Source: CAZYME01 sp964648115 (GTDB taxonomy: Bacteria > Pseudomonadota > Gammaproteobacteria > Legionellales > Legionellaceae). Taken from it: DNA of 23,929 bases. Made by a program: the position numbers and the translations under genes. This document shows positions 12,189 to 20,522 of the stretch, piece by piece. How positions within the stretch are numbered: position 1 is the stretch's first letter; every line of letters starts with the position of its first letter. Where the stretch lies: contig CAZYME010000033.1 in NCBI GenBank assembly GCA_964648115.1, positions 1-23,929 of the forward strand, in the 5' to 3' direction. The notes beneath the pieces were generated by a model that saw only the letters and a program-made list of their open reading frames with translations, did not search any database and was not told where the DNA came from.

Positions 12189-14843
12189 TTAGAATCTAAA
12201 TCGTCTGCTACTAAGTATGTTTTGCCCATGATCATCAGGAAGTCGGGCATGCGCACCCTTGAAAAAACCTGTACGCATTTGTCTAGAAGGTACTGAAGGA
12301 GCTTCCTTCGGAATATTATGGTGTGCTAGAGCAGCGTGAGGTCCATAATTTACCATTATCTCTATAACGGAATGAGGGGCCAATTCAACTTTTTCAGCGG
12401 CTTGGATAACCTTACCTGCCTTCAACCCACCCCTTCCATAGATAGAAGCGATTTCGAATTTACTATGCAACGAGTGATTCGCCTTGCTAGCTAAATCATC
12501 GGGGTCTGCAATGATGACGCTAGAGTTTCGACCAGATTCAAGCGTAATGACATGGCTAACAGGGAGATTGTTTTTCTTCACATCATCGCTTGAGACTATC
12601 TGGCCCTTGTAGAATGCAATCATATCCCCTTTCTTTATGACTCTTTTACAGTTGGTATTGTTCATGAGAAATAGACCATCATTAGCTCCAGGTATAGTGC
12701 TGTTACCTACTGTCAAATTATCGGCGTATTTCATAAGGGATTCCACTAACTCTGGTCGTAATCCACAAAGTAATGCTTCTGAGCTTTCCCCATAAGGACC
12801 AGGCCTAACATGTGTTCTTTGGTCGGAATCCCTGTTTATTCTCCTTCGTTTACTAGGGGGCTCAATTTGCTCGCTTGGTTGATGTTTGCGTTTATGAGAT
12901 TCCGCATCAGAAGATGTATCCATTAAGTCATCTGTCGATTGCTTTCTTTCAGTATAAACCAAGTGCGTTGTTCTATTGGTAAGCAATCTAGCTAAAGCAA
13001 TGAGCGCCATATAGGGAACCATACTTAAATATATGTGGTCTTGCTTGGATAAGGTATCTAGATTTGCGGGTTTATGCTTTATTAGGACCCTATCGATAGG
13101 TTTTTCATCATCCATCAGTGGATCCATATCACATATAATCACCTCTAGCTCACCTCTACAGTAGACCATTTCATTTCCGCCTGTATCGGTTTTTCTGATT
13201 TTGAGCGGCGCTTTCCCCATGAATGATCTAAGGATCGGATTTAAGTTATGAAGGATTTGAAATCTATTCAAATTGTAAGGAGGTGCCTCTAAGGTCAACA
13301 AATATTCATGAATTATCTTGTATGGTTCAGGGAAGCTTAGAAAACGAGCACTAACCGCTTGCTGCATTTTTTGCCTACGCCCGGTCTTAAACTGTGGGGC
13401 TGTTCTTATATAGGGTCCCTTTGCATTTTTAAAGTTAGCATCTTCAGTTTCTAGTTTTTTTTGCAAATCTCCTTTGCGCAAATTAAGCTCTACCAAAGTA
13501 TCGTTTAATGCGATTAATTTTGATGTCATTAATGGGCCTGTGATGCCAAATCTTTTATAGCTTGCTAGCTTAGCTATCTTGCTTTCTTCGCTTAATTCTT
13601 GTGAACGTATGATCCTCACAAATTTATCATATTTACGTTGTGTAACTTCAATCTGCTCATTAGTAGAAGCTATTTTCGCGACAATATCTTTTAATTCTTT
13701 TCTGTTAGGCGCCGTATTTTCTGTATATAAATCTGTTCGCTTTTTTTCAAGTACTGACATCTGACTAGACATATTTTCTGTTTCTTGATTTTGCCAGTAA
13801 GCCAAAGTAGCCAAGGATAATTCAAGGGCGTGCAAACCTTTATCAGTTAATGTTTTGCTAAGCTTAGTATGGGTTACCCTAGCAAGATCTAAGGTTACAG
13901 GTGGTTGAATTTGAAACCCATAATCACCAAGCTCTTTTGTACGTTTATCATTTTCCTTCTGTTGATTTGAGTCAACATAAACACTTCTGCCTGTTTTTTC
14001 ACAAAACAACTCAAAATCATCATTTTTTACATAGATAATGGTTCCAATATTTGAAAAAAGAGGGGGTAAACCATGATCAGCACAGGAATTATTGAGAGCA
14101 TCTAGGGATTTTGAGTTAGTTTGGACAACAGAAAAATGAATATAATAAGGATCACCTGAGTCATATGGTGAAAAAGCTAGTTCTGTTCTTCGTATAATCC
14201 CTAAATTGTTAAACGTTATAGAGCAGGCCTTTAACCAAACTTGGTACTGGTCGTTTGCAAAAGATAAAGTGCTATCACAGTGCCGGGGATTTAATTCCTG
14301 CATTGTGCTGGACTGTTTTTGTATGGCTCTTTTCATTGTTAAGGCTTCTTGTGCCGAGGGAAAAGTTACTTTGTATCCTAGCCCGTCTACTTGCTGCTGC
14401 CATTCTATCATCATTGCCTTTGAGCGGTTGGTTAACTTGCCATTATCCTTACGAGACAGATTATGTGATATGGTGTCAAAACGGATTAATCCCTCCTCTA
14501 CTAACCTAGAAACTCTGCTCCGTTCCAACTCTTCCTTTTCTGGATCATAGGTTGGGAATGAATTTACGAGGCGTTGCCATTTAGCAAAATCATCATTATC
14601 AATAGCAACAAGGAATGAAGGAGTCCCCTCCGGGTTTTGAATGCCATGAAATATTGATTTGCTTTTTAATTTCTCGAATCGATAATCTCTCGACATCTGA
14701 GCATTCAATTGACATGCAACATATGAGGGTAAGTCAGCTGGTGGTAGCTCAAGGACTTGGTATGAATAGCTCTTACCTTGGTGTCTAACACTAACCTGGG
14801 TGAGGTAATAATAATCGGTCATTCTTTGTTCTAGCTTTGGCAT
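12189..14843 (-). CDS. Large SET-domain-like protein with bipartite nuclear localisation signal; candidate nucleomodulin
   Basis: The 884-aa product has three parts. Residues 10-290 appear to hold two similar modules (each with a pattern ending in (V/I)xx(D/N)NDDFxxx(W/F) at about 80-90 and 270-280). Residues 355-475 are coiled-coil. The C-terminus, 705-835, reads as a SET methyltransferase-like domain: IPGANDGLF (717-725), IKKGDMIAFYKGQ (736-748), NHS (789-791) and Tyr833 in VNYG. Between these lies KRKHQPSEQIEPPSKRRR (651-668), a textbook bipartite nuclear import signal. SET effectors are known from Legionella, Chlamydia and Burkholderia. There is no signal peptide. The neighbour upstream shares the same type of signal. 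The ATG at 14843 has a weak ribosome site, and the Met at position 8 is possible. The SET call rests on motifs; the cofactor pocket was not verified. Confidence 0.72.
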   Translation of the reverse strand: MPKLEQRMTDYYYLTQVSVRHQGKSYSYQVLELPPADLPSYVACQLNAQMSRDYRFEKLKSKSIFHGIQNPEGTPSFLVAIDNDDFAKWQRLVNSFPTYDPEKEELERSRVSRLVEEGLIRFDTISHNLSRKDNGKLTNRSKAMMIEWQQQVDGLGYKVTFPSAQEALTMKRAIQKQSSTMQELNPRHCDSTLSFANDQYQVWLKACSITFNNLGIIRRTELAFSPYDSGDPYYIHFSVVQTNSKSLDALNNSCADHGLPPLFSNIGTIIYVKNDDFELFCEKTGRSVYVDSNQQKENDKRTKELGDYGFQIQPPVTLDLARVTHTKLSKTLTDKGLHALELSLATLAYWQNQETENMSSQMSVLEKKRTDLYTENTAPNRKELKDIVAKIASTNEQIEVTQRKYDKFVRIIRSQELSEESKIAKLASYKRFGITGPLMTSKLIALNDTLVELNLRKGDLQKKLETEDANFKNAKGPYIRTAPQFKTGRRQKMQQAVSARFLSFPEPYKIIHEYLLTLEAPPYNLNRFQILHNLNPILRSFMGKAPLKIRKTDTGGNEMVYCRGELEVIICDMDPLMDDEKPIDRVLIKHKPANLDTLSKQDHIYLSMVPYMALIALARLLTNRTTHLVYTERKQSTDDLMDTSSDAESHKRKHQPSEQIEPPSKRRRINRDSDQRTHVRPGPYGESSEALLCGLRPELVESLMKYADNLTVGNSTIPGANDGLFLMNNTNCKRVIKKGDMIAFYKGQIVSSDDVKKNNLPVSHVITLESGRNSSVIIADPDDLASKANHSLHSKFEIASIYGRGGLKAGKVIQAAEKVELAPHSVIEIMVNYGPHAALAHHNIPKEAPSVPSRQMRTGFFKGAHARLPDDHGQNILSSRRFRF

Positions 14844-14873
14844 GTTTAATTCTACTCAGTATTAATGTTAGGG

Positions 14874-15740
14874 TTACGTTGTTAAGGTCCGTTCTTGTCC
14901 ATCTTCATCTTCATCGCCGCTTTCATCAGAAGAAGAGCATTCTAAGGTCTCTAATAATTCCGCGTCACTCACACTCTCAAAAAAATCACTAAATTCTGCC
15001 CATGCAATATCTCCTGAAGAGACCTGCACTTTATCTTCCTTTGCAAACGAAACAAATCGGGTTATTTGTCCCTGAAGTGCTGGAGTACAATCCTTTGAAA
15101 GGAGGTTGAGTAACTCCACTAGGGAGGCACCCTTGTTAACTGAGCTCAGTGCATTAGCTAATATTTCATCACTAACAGATTCAAATACCTTTAATATGAA
15201 AGCTATTGTAGATCTAATATAAAATTCCCACTTCTCGATTGGAGGTTCACTCTCATCCTTATAATAACTTGACCATAAATACCATGTTCGCGAAATAAAA
15301 GGCTTAAAGTTAAATTGTTGAACTGTCTCAGGACTTGGGAAATCTTCAATCACTCCGAAGGGATCAAAAGCAAAGAAGTTACCTTGTGGTAAAGTCACAC
15401 ATAAAAGAATCCTTTCAGGATTAATAATGTTTTGCCAAACTTGGCATGCAGCAGATTTTGGCCCTATGAGGTGATATGTGCGTGTTTCGGAAGGTTTTAA
15501 AATATCATTCCATGGCGCCATTAAATCCTTTGCATCATTTTTACTCTTGCCTCGCAAGGTTCGCCGGCGTTTCAAATCAGGCTCCTGATCGTGAGAGAAA
15601 AATGTTTGAGCCCGCTTTCTCGTACCCGACCTGCCTTTCAGTTCGGTTTCGCCCCCCTGGTCCACACCACAGGGGTGAAATTTGAAATTCGGGTTGTTGA
15701 TATAATCTTGTAAAGGATCTATTTCAGTTCGATTTTGCAT
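14874..15740 (-). CDS. 288-aa protein with bipartite nuclear localisation signal and acidic tail; candidate effector
   Basis: It precedes the SET-like gene by 30 bases on the same strand, likely in one transcript. The N-terminus carries RKRAQTFFSHDQEPDLKRRR (41-60), a bipartite nuclear import signal of the same design as in its neighbour. A globular middle with LLCVTLPQGNFFAFDPFG (112-129) is followed by a helical region to about 265. The C-terminus is acidic and Ser-rich (SSSDESGDEDEDGQE, 269-283), like tails of histone chaperones. I do not recognise the globular domain. A role in the host nucleus is inferred from the signal and the neighbour. Confidence 0.68.
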   Translation of the reverse strand: MQNRTEIDPLQDYINNPNFKFHPCGVDQGGETELKGRSGTRKRAQTFFSHDQEPDLKRRRTLRGKSKNDAKDLMAPWNDILKPSETRTYHLIGPKSAACQVWQNIINPERILLCVTLPQGNFFAFDPFGVIEDFPSPETVQQFNFKPFISRTWYLWSSYYKDESEPPIEKWEFYIRSTIAFILKVFESVSDEILANALSSVNKGASLVELLNLLSKDCTPALQGQITRFVSFAKEDKVQVSSGDIAWAEFSDFFESVSDAELLETLECSSSDESGDEDEDGQERTLTT

Positions 15741-16114
15741 TTCTTCGAATACCTAGGTTAGAAAATAGTTAATACATGCCTTTATAATTCGTTATTTAAG
15801 GAGGGCTTTCATTCGGATAAAAAACACATGGTGAGGTAGGCTTAGACCTCCTCGAGCTCCACTTTAAGCATTTTTATAAAAATATATTGTCACCCTAATT
15901 TCAGGCAATTGTACCTATTTTTTACTTTAAAGATCAATATTTGGGCACCTAAAGATTTTTGTTACCCCAGAATGTGGGTAAGTTTGGTTTTATTCACTCA
16001 AAATAAGATGCCACTATCTGCTGAATGCCTTGACTGGGACGGTTACCTATTAATTATAAATATCAGGTCGTATGATATTAGCTAGGAATTTACCTTTTAC
16101 AGCATGGAGCACTT
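15741..16114. other. Divergent intergenic region between the two effector-like units
   Basis: This 374-base AT-rich gap separates a leftward and a rightward gene, so it should hold both promoters. I see a small stem GAGGT-AGGCTTAG-ACCTC at about 15833-15850 and the rightward promoter candidate listed separately. No convincing reading frame is visible, and I could not find a clear PmrA- or CpxR-type site. Confidence 0.6.
16030..16058 (+). promoter_or_regulatory. Candidate sigma-70 promoter for the 523-aa gene
   Basis: TTGACT (16030-16035), a 17-base spacer, then ATTATA (16053-16058). A shifted -10 TATAAA ends at 16060. Transcription would start near 16066, leaving a leader of about 50 bases before the ATG at 16115. 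Confidence 0.45.
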
Positions 16115-17686
16115 ATGGAAGATAGACGCGAGACAAGCACCGCTGTACAAAACAGCCCTGAAGAAAAACTCCAAGAAAGTTTAGCGCAGTACTCCTTCCG
16201 CATACGGGAGCTTTTCCTTAAGATAATCAAAATTAAAGCTGCGATTCTCGCTGAAGAAGCAGTGCTCGATCCAAAATTTGATGCGGCCATTATTGCAGCA
16301 CAGACTGATTACAATGGTATCCTGCAAAGTATTTTTACAGAGACCGTAAAATCCGTAAAAACTGTCCAAGGCCTTTCAGGCGCAGCCGGCCTCGTGGTTG
16401 GATTTATTGAAACCTCCCTCAGCTCAATGTCAAAAGTCACTGAAGTGCAAAAGCGTGTTGCTACAACGCTTGAGGCTCAAGAAAAGCAGGCCCCATTAAT
16501 TAAAATGCAACAGCTGGATAGCCTCTACGACGAAATTACAGCGCATGAGAAAGAAATAGATAATAAACTTGAAGCCTTTCTTAATACCATTCTTCCTAGC
16601 ATTTCTCACTTAACTCCGGAAAACATTCAGACAGCCAAACAGCAAGCCACCGATCTCTATCGTGAGTGCCTTCGGGAGAGCCAAAGTATAAAAAAAGAAG
16701 TTCAAATAGCCTCGCAAAAAATTGATGATCTTCTGACAACAAGTGGGATAGACGTTGAAAGACATCTCGCTCGTGACATCATGAGCATCCACCTCACAAG
16801 AGGCTTATATAGTGCTTCAGTCGTAGGCCCCGGAGCACTGCTAGCAGGAGTCGGGCATCACTTTAGGAAAACGAGAATTCGTGACACTTTCCGAGGCTCT
16901 GCCTTTTATAGATTACGCTCATTAAATGAACCCTCAGCTTTTGAATGGGAGTGTTTAAGAGCTGTGCTAAAACGTCACCCGATAACTGATTTTGATGCAA
17001 CCAACCCCGAATATTACTCGTTCATGAAAAAGCTACAAATGATACTGTATTTAATTAGGAAACCAGAACGCACGTTGTGTGAAAACCTTAACCTTTGTTC
17101 AGCATTAGTCTTAAATTATGCAGACAAAGCTGCATTAAAAGAAGCTGATTTGAATCAGCAGCTCCCGGTTTCACAGCGTTTTTTTTCTAAGTCCCCTTAT
17201 GCGAATAACAAACATCTTGCCCTTAAAGATACCTTAGCCACCCTGTTAGCCTATACGAAATATGAAGAAAACAAACAGGAACCTATTACCAAATTGCAAA
17301 AGCTAGCTGCCCGTGTTATTGATTTTTATGTAACCTATCTTATAGAGCAGTTTTTAGGACATCCCCTATTTCAAAGCTGGGTTGAAACCCACCGGACTTT
17401 AGAGGGAGAAAGAGAGCTTTTGGCGCTAGTAGTAAAAATTATCAACAATGAGCTGGGAGATAAAACAGCATCTGATTATTACAAATCTTTTTTATGTGGC
17501 ATGAGCATTTTTTGTAGTGATATCGGTAAACTCGGTATGATGCAGCTAGAATTCAGTAGCGACGCAAAACTTACTTTGAATTTTTCAGGGTGTCTTAGTA
17601 GCTCAGGCGAGATAGAAAAGCAGGAGATCATATACCCTGGGATACAAGAGGCTAACCCAACCAGGTTATTGACCATAACAGTATAA
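16115..17686 (+). CDS. Unknown 523-aa coiled-coil protein, possible effector
   Basis: The ATG follows GGAG with a 5-base spacer. Residues 15-215 are strongly helical with coiled-coil character (EEKLQESLAQYSFRIRELFL, QKRVATTLEAQEKQAPLI), broken by a small hydrophobic stretch GLSGAAGLVVGFIE near 88-101. A second short hydrophobic stretch, VVGPGALLAGVG, is near 235-246. The rest is helical. There is no signal peptide. Unlike the two genes to the left it has no obvious nuclear signal. Its place between effector-like genes and a core operon, and its eukaryote-like coiled-coil makeup, fit a secreted effector, but nothing proves it. I do not recognise a family. Confidence 0.7.
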   Translation: MEDRRETSTAVQNSPEEKLQESLAQYSFRIRELFLKIIKIKAAILAEEAVLDPKFDAAIIAAQTDYNGILQSIFTETVKSVKTVQGLSGAAGLVVGFIETSLSSMSKVTEVQKRVATTLEAQEKQAPLIKMQQLDSLYDEITAHEKEIDNKLEAFLNTILPSISHLTPENIQTAKQQATDLYRECLRESQSIKKEVQIASQKIDDLLTTSGIDVERHLARDIMSIHLTRGLYSASVVGPGALLAGVGHHFRKTRIRDTFRGSAFYRLRSLNEPSAFEWECLRAVLKRHPITDFDATNPEYYSFMKKLQMILYLIRKPERTLCENLNLCSALVLNYADKAALKEADLNQQLPVSQRFFSKSPYANNKHLALKDTLATLLAYTKYEENKQEPITKLQKLAARVIDFYVTYLIEQFLGHPLFQSWVETHRTLEGERELLALVVKIINNELGDKTASDYYKSFLCGMSIFCSDIGKLGMMQLEFSSDAKLTLNFSGCLSSSGEIEKQEIIYPGIQEANPTRLLTITV

Positions 17687-17724
17687 AGAGCCAATTTGTA
17701 CCCATAGTGGTTCCTTCGCCCTGC

Positions 17725-17835
17725 GAGGGGAGAAGGTGCCCGACAGGGCGGATGAAGGGTGATTAAAATAATTTATAACAAAATTGTATTTTTTATTTAA
17801 TCTACCCTCACCTGCCCTGTCGGGCATCCTCTCCC
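17725..17835. repeat. Large imperfect palindrome around GCCCGACAGGGC
   Basis: The left arm contains GGTGCCCGACAGGGCGGATG and runs on to GATTAAA. The right arm contains its inverse (TTTAATCTACCCTCACCTGC and CCTGTCGGGCATCC). The loop is about 30 AT-rich bases. It lies between the 523-aa gene and rpsU and could end transcription of the former. The rest of the 17687-18022 gap holds the rpsU promoter; no gene is seen. Confidence 0.75.
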
Positions 17836-17951
17836 ATCAATGGTAGAGGAGCCTACGATTTTCTATCTGCGTAAAGACCATAGCAATTTTGACATGGCCC
17901 CTATTTAAGCCTATAACTTTGCCTATAGACTACTAAATTCTTGATAATGAC

Positions 17952-17980
17952 TTGACGATTGAAGAGATGAGCACTAGAAT
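17952..17980 (+). promoter_or_regulatory. Sigma-70 promoter of the rpsU operon
   Basis: TTGACG (17952-17957), a spacer of exactly 17 bases, then TAGAAT (17975-17980). The predicted start near 17987 leaves a leader of about 36 bases before rpsU, whose ribosome site is AGAGGA. This is the best-matching forward promoter upstream of the housekeeping operon. Confidence 0.7.
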
Positions 17981-18022
17981 TGCCCCCTTATTGTGATTTA
18001 AATATAACCAGAGGACTGTTGA

Positions 18023-18250
18023 ATGCCTACCGTTCGCGTGAAAGAAGGCGAAAATCCTGAATATGCATTGCGTCGTTTCAAACGCTCTTGCGAAAAAGCG
18101 GGAATATTAACTGAGTTACGTCGTCGTGAATTTTACGAAAAACCAACTGCTGAGCGAAAGCGTAAGCAAGCTGCTGCAGTAAAGCGTCACTTAAAAAAAT
18201 TGTCTCGTGATACATCTGCTAAACGTACTGTCAAACACCGACGTAAATAA
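18023..18250 (+). CDS. rpsU: 30S ribosomal protein bS21
   Basis: The 75-aa basic protein begins MPTVRVKEGENPEYALRRFK and has the bS21 pattern of RSCEKAG, ELRRREFYEKPT and an Arg/Lys-rich C-terminus. bS21 sits on the small-subunit platform near the Shine-Dalgarno pairing site and helps translation initiation. It is the first gene of the macromolecular synthesis operon, with a consensus-like promoter 45-70 bases upstream and only two bases before yqeY. Confidence 0.98.
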   Translation: MPTVRVKEGENPEYALRRFKRSCEKAGILTELRRREFYEKPTAERKRKQAAAVKRHLKKLSRDTSAKRTVKHRRK

Positions 18251-18252
18251 GT

Positions 18253-18696
18253 ATGACAATCAAAGAGCGAATCAGCAACGATCTTAAAGATGCCATGCGC
18301 GCCAGAGATCAGCATAAGCTAGATGCTCTGCGCTTAATAACGGCTGCAATTAAGCAAATAGAAGTTGATGAACGTATTGATGTTGATGAAGCGAGAATGC
18401 TCGTTATTTTGGACAAACTCGCAAAACAACGCAACGAGTCAATAGCTCAATTTTCTTCAGCTGGCCGTGATGACCTAGTTAAACAAGAGCAATTCGAGCT
18501 AGACATTATCCATCAATACATGCCAGAGCCGCTCAGTGATGCTGAAATAGCAACGCTTGTCGAACAAGCTTTCATTGACGTTGATGCCAAAGTAATGAGT
18601 GATATGGGCAAAGTAATGGCGCAATTAAAACCGCTGATGCAAGGGCGTGCCGATATGGCTAAAGTCAGCGCAATGATTAAAGCCAAACTGAGTTAA
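18253..18696 (+). CDS. yqeY: GatB/YqeY-domain protein
   Basis: The 147-aa protein fits the YqeY family: MTIKERISNDLKDAMRARDQ at the start, a helical middle with DKLAKQRNESIAQF and DLVKQEQFELDIIHQYMP, and the C-terminal tail domain with MGKVMAQLKPLMQGRADMAK. The tail domain is shared with GatB/GatE amidotransferase subunits and is thought to touch tRNA; the cellular role of free YqeY is not settled. It lies between rpsU and dnaG, as in many gammaproteobacteria outside the enterics, with gaps of 2 and 6 bases, so it is co-transcribed. Confidence 0.95.
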   Translation: MTIKERISNDLKDAMRARDQHKLDALRLITAAIKQIEVDERIDVDEARMLVILDKLAKQRNESIAQFSSAGRDDLVKQEQFELDIIHQYMPEPLSDAEIATLVEQAFIDVDAKVMSDMGKVMAQLKPLMQGRADMAKVSAMIKAKLS

Positions 18697-18702
18697 CGCA
18701 GC

Positions 18703-20451
18703 GTGCATAGCGGTCTTATCCCTCGGCCCTTTATTGACGAACTACTTAACCGAACTGATATCGTTGAATTCATCGACGGCTATGTGCCCCTAAAAAAACA
18801 GGGCACTAGCCACATCGCCTGCTGCCCTTTTCACAGCGAAAAGACCCCCTCCTTTAATGTAATCGCTAAGAAACAGTTTTATCATTGCTTTGGCTGCGGA
18901 ACTAGCGGCAACGCTATTAGCTTTGCGATGAATTATTTACACATGAGTTTTTCCGATGCTATAGAAACCTTAGCAGCGCGCTTAGGGCTGAAAGTTCCTC
19001 GGGAAGGTCAGACAGAAAAAAGCCAGCAATCATTAAGTCTCTATCAATTCTTAAGCCGCGTCTCGCAATTTTATCAACAAACGTTGAAGACAGCGGGACA
19101 AGCAGCAATAAGCTATTTAAAGCAACGTGAAGTAACTGGTGAAATTGCACGATTGTATCAGTTAGGCTACGCACCCCCAGGATGGCAAACGCTAGAAGCA
19201 CAATTCAAACAAAATAAGCATGAGCTTATAGCTACAGGAATGCTTATCTCTAAGGAAGATGGCAAAACATACGATCGCTATCGTCAACGAGTTATGTTCC
19301 CTATTCACGATAGACATGGGCGCATCATTGGCTTTGGCGGGCGTGCCATCGAAGCAACACAAAAACCTAAATACCTCAACTCTCCGGAAACAGCGGTTTT
19401 TCAAAAAAGTCGCGAATTATATGGACTCCATCAGGTACTTCAACAACACAACACCATTGCAAATGTGCTTATTGTGGAAGGATATATGGATGTTATTGCT
19501 TTGGCTCAGCACGGTATTACCAATGCGGTCGCTACATTGGGAACAGCAACAAGCACATATCATATTCAACTTTTAAGCAAATATACCAAACAGCTTATTT
19601 TTTGCTTTGACGGTGATGCTGCTGGAAGACAGGCAGCTTGGCGAGCTCTAGAAAGCAGTCTTTCGCATCTAAATGCGGGTCTTGACGCAAGTTTTATCTT
19701 TTTACCGGAAGGCCATGACCCGGACAGCCTCGTTCGTGAAGAGGGAAAAGAGCCCTTTCTCCAACGATTACAAAACGCGACCCCTTTACATCGCTTTTTT
19801 ATCGACACCCTAACGCAGGACATCGATAACACTGGCCTAGCTGGTAAAAGCCAATTGGTGAATGCAGCGAAACCCTACTTAATTAAGATGTCAGACGGGC
19901 CCTATAAACAATTATTAATTAATGAACTTGCTCGTTTAACGCGTATCGAATCGCATCGTATTCATCAATTAATTGAAGAAAAGTCGACTGATAAAGCAAT
20001 CGATACAAACAAACATATTACACGCTCCCCTGTTCGCATTGCCATTGCAATACTCTTACAACACCCGGAAACCTATATTGCCTGCCAAAGCCTGCTATCT
20101 CCAACCATGTTAGACTCTCAAAAACAACGTGTATTAAAAGCACTAATGCAACAAATATCTGAAAATCCTACCATCAACACAGCTAAGCTGATTGAATCAT
20201 GGCGCGAATCGCCTATATTTGAAGCACTATCTAAACTAGCCGCGTGGGATCACCAAGTTCCTGAACATGCCTTAACCAAAGAATTTATCGATATCGTGCT
20301 TTTTTTAGAAAAACAAAACCGAGAAAATATGATTCAACAGTTGCTGAAAAAGACTCAAAACGAGGGTTTGAACGAAACTGAACGTCTCAACCTACAAAAA
20401 ATGCTAAAGCAACGGCATCAAAATATAGACACCAAAACACATTCAGAATAA
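18703..20451 (+). CDS. dnaG: DNA primase DnaG
   Basis: DnaG makes the RNA primers for replication. The start is GTG at 18703, six bases after yqeY, giving MHSGLIPRPFIDELLNRTDI, which aligns with other primases. The zinc-binding domain has Cys40/Cys41, His44, Cys62 and Cys65 (CCPFHSEKTPSF, HCFGCGTSGN). The TOPRIM core has LIVEGYMDVIAL and FCFDGDAAGRQAA. The C-terminal helical domain that meets DnaB is present. At 582 aa the length is normal. A non-ATG start and weak ribosome site fit the known low expression of dnaG in this operon. Confidence 0.97.
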   Translation: MHSGLIPRPFIDELLNRTDIVEFIDGYVPLKKQGTSHIACCPFHSEKTPSFNVIAKKQFYHCFGCGTSGNAISFAMNYLHMSFSDAIETLAARLGLKVPREGQTEKSQQSLSLYQFLSRVSQFYQQTLKTAGQAAISYLKQREVTGEIARLYQLGYAPPGWQTLEAQFKQNKHELIATGMLISKEDGKTYDRYRQRVMFPIHDRHGRIIGFGGRAIEATQKPKYLNSPETAVFQKSRELYGLHQVLQQHNTIANVLIVEGYMDVIALAQHGITNAVATLGTATSTYHIQLLSKYTKQLIFCFDGDAAGRQAAWRALESSLSHLNAGLDASFIFLPEGHDPDSLVREEGKEPFLQRLQNATPLHRFFIDTLTQDIDNTGLAGKSQLVNAAKPYLIKMSDGPYKQLLINELARLTRIESHRIHQLIEEKSTDKAIDTNKHITRSPVRIAIAILLQHPETYIACQSLLSPTMLDSQKQRVLKALMQQISENPTINTAKLIESWRESPIFEALSKLAAWDHQVPEHALTKEFIDIVLFLEKQNRENMIQQLLKKTQNEGLNETERLNLQKMLKQRHQNIDTKTHSE

Positions 20452-20522
20452 ACTGGCATGTTTACCTCGTCCAGTTTATAATTGTATCATTTTTCTGCCT
20501 TTAAACTCCCCTATAAGTATTT

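Noticed and set aside
14206..14550. A plus-strand gene opposite the SET-like coding region
   Set aside because: It is an antisense shadow of a long, motif-bearing gene, with no ribosome site or recognisable product.
15741..16114. PmrA-type regulatory box in front of the effector-like genes
   Set aside because: AT-rich TTAAT-like strings occur, but I could not find a properly spaced direct repeat.
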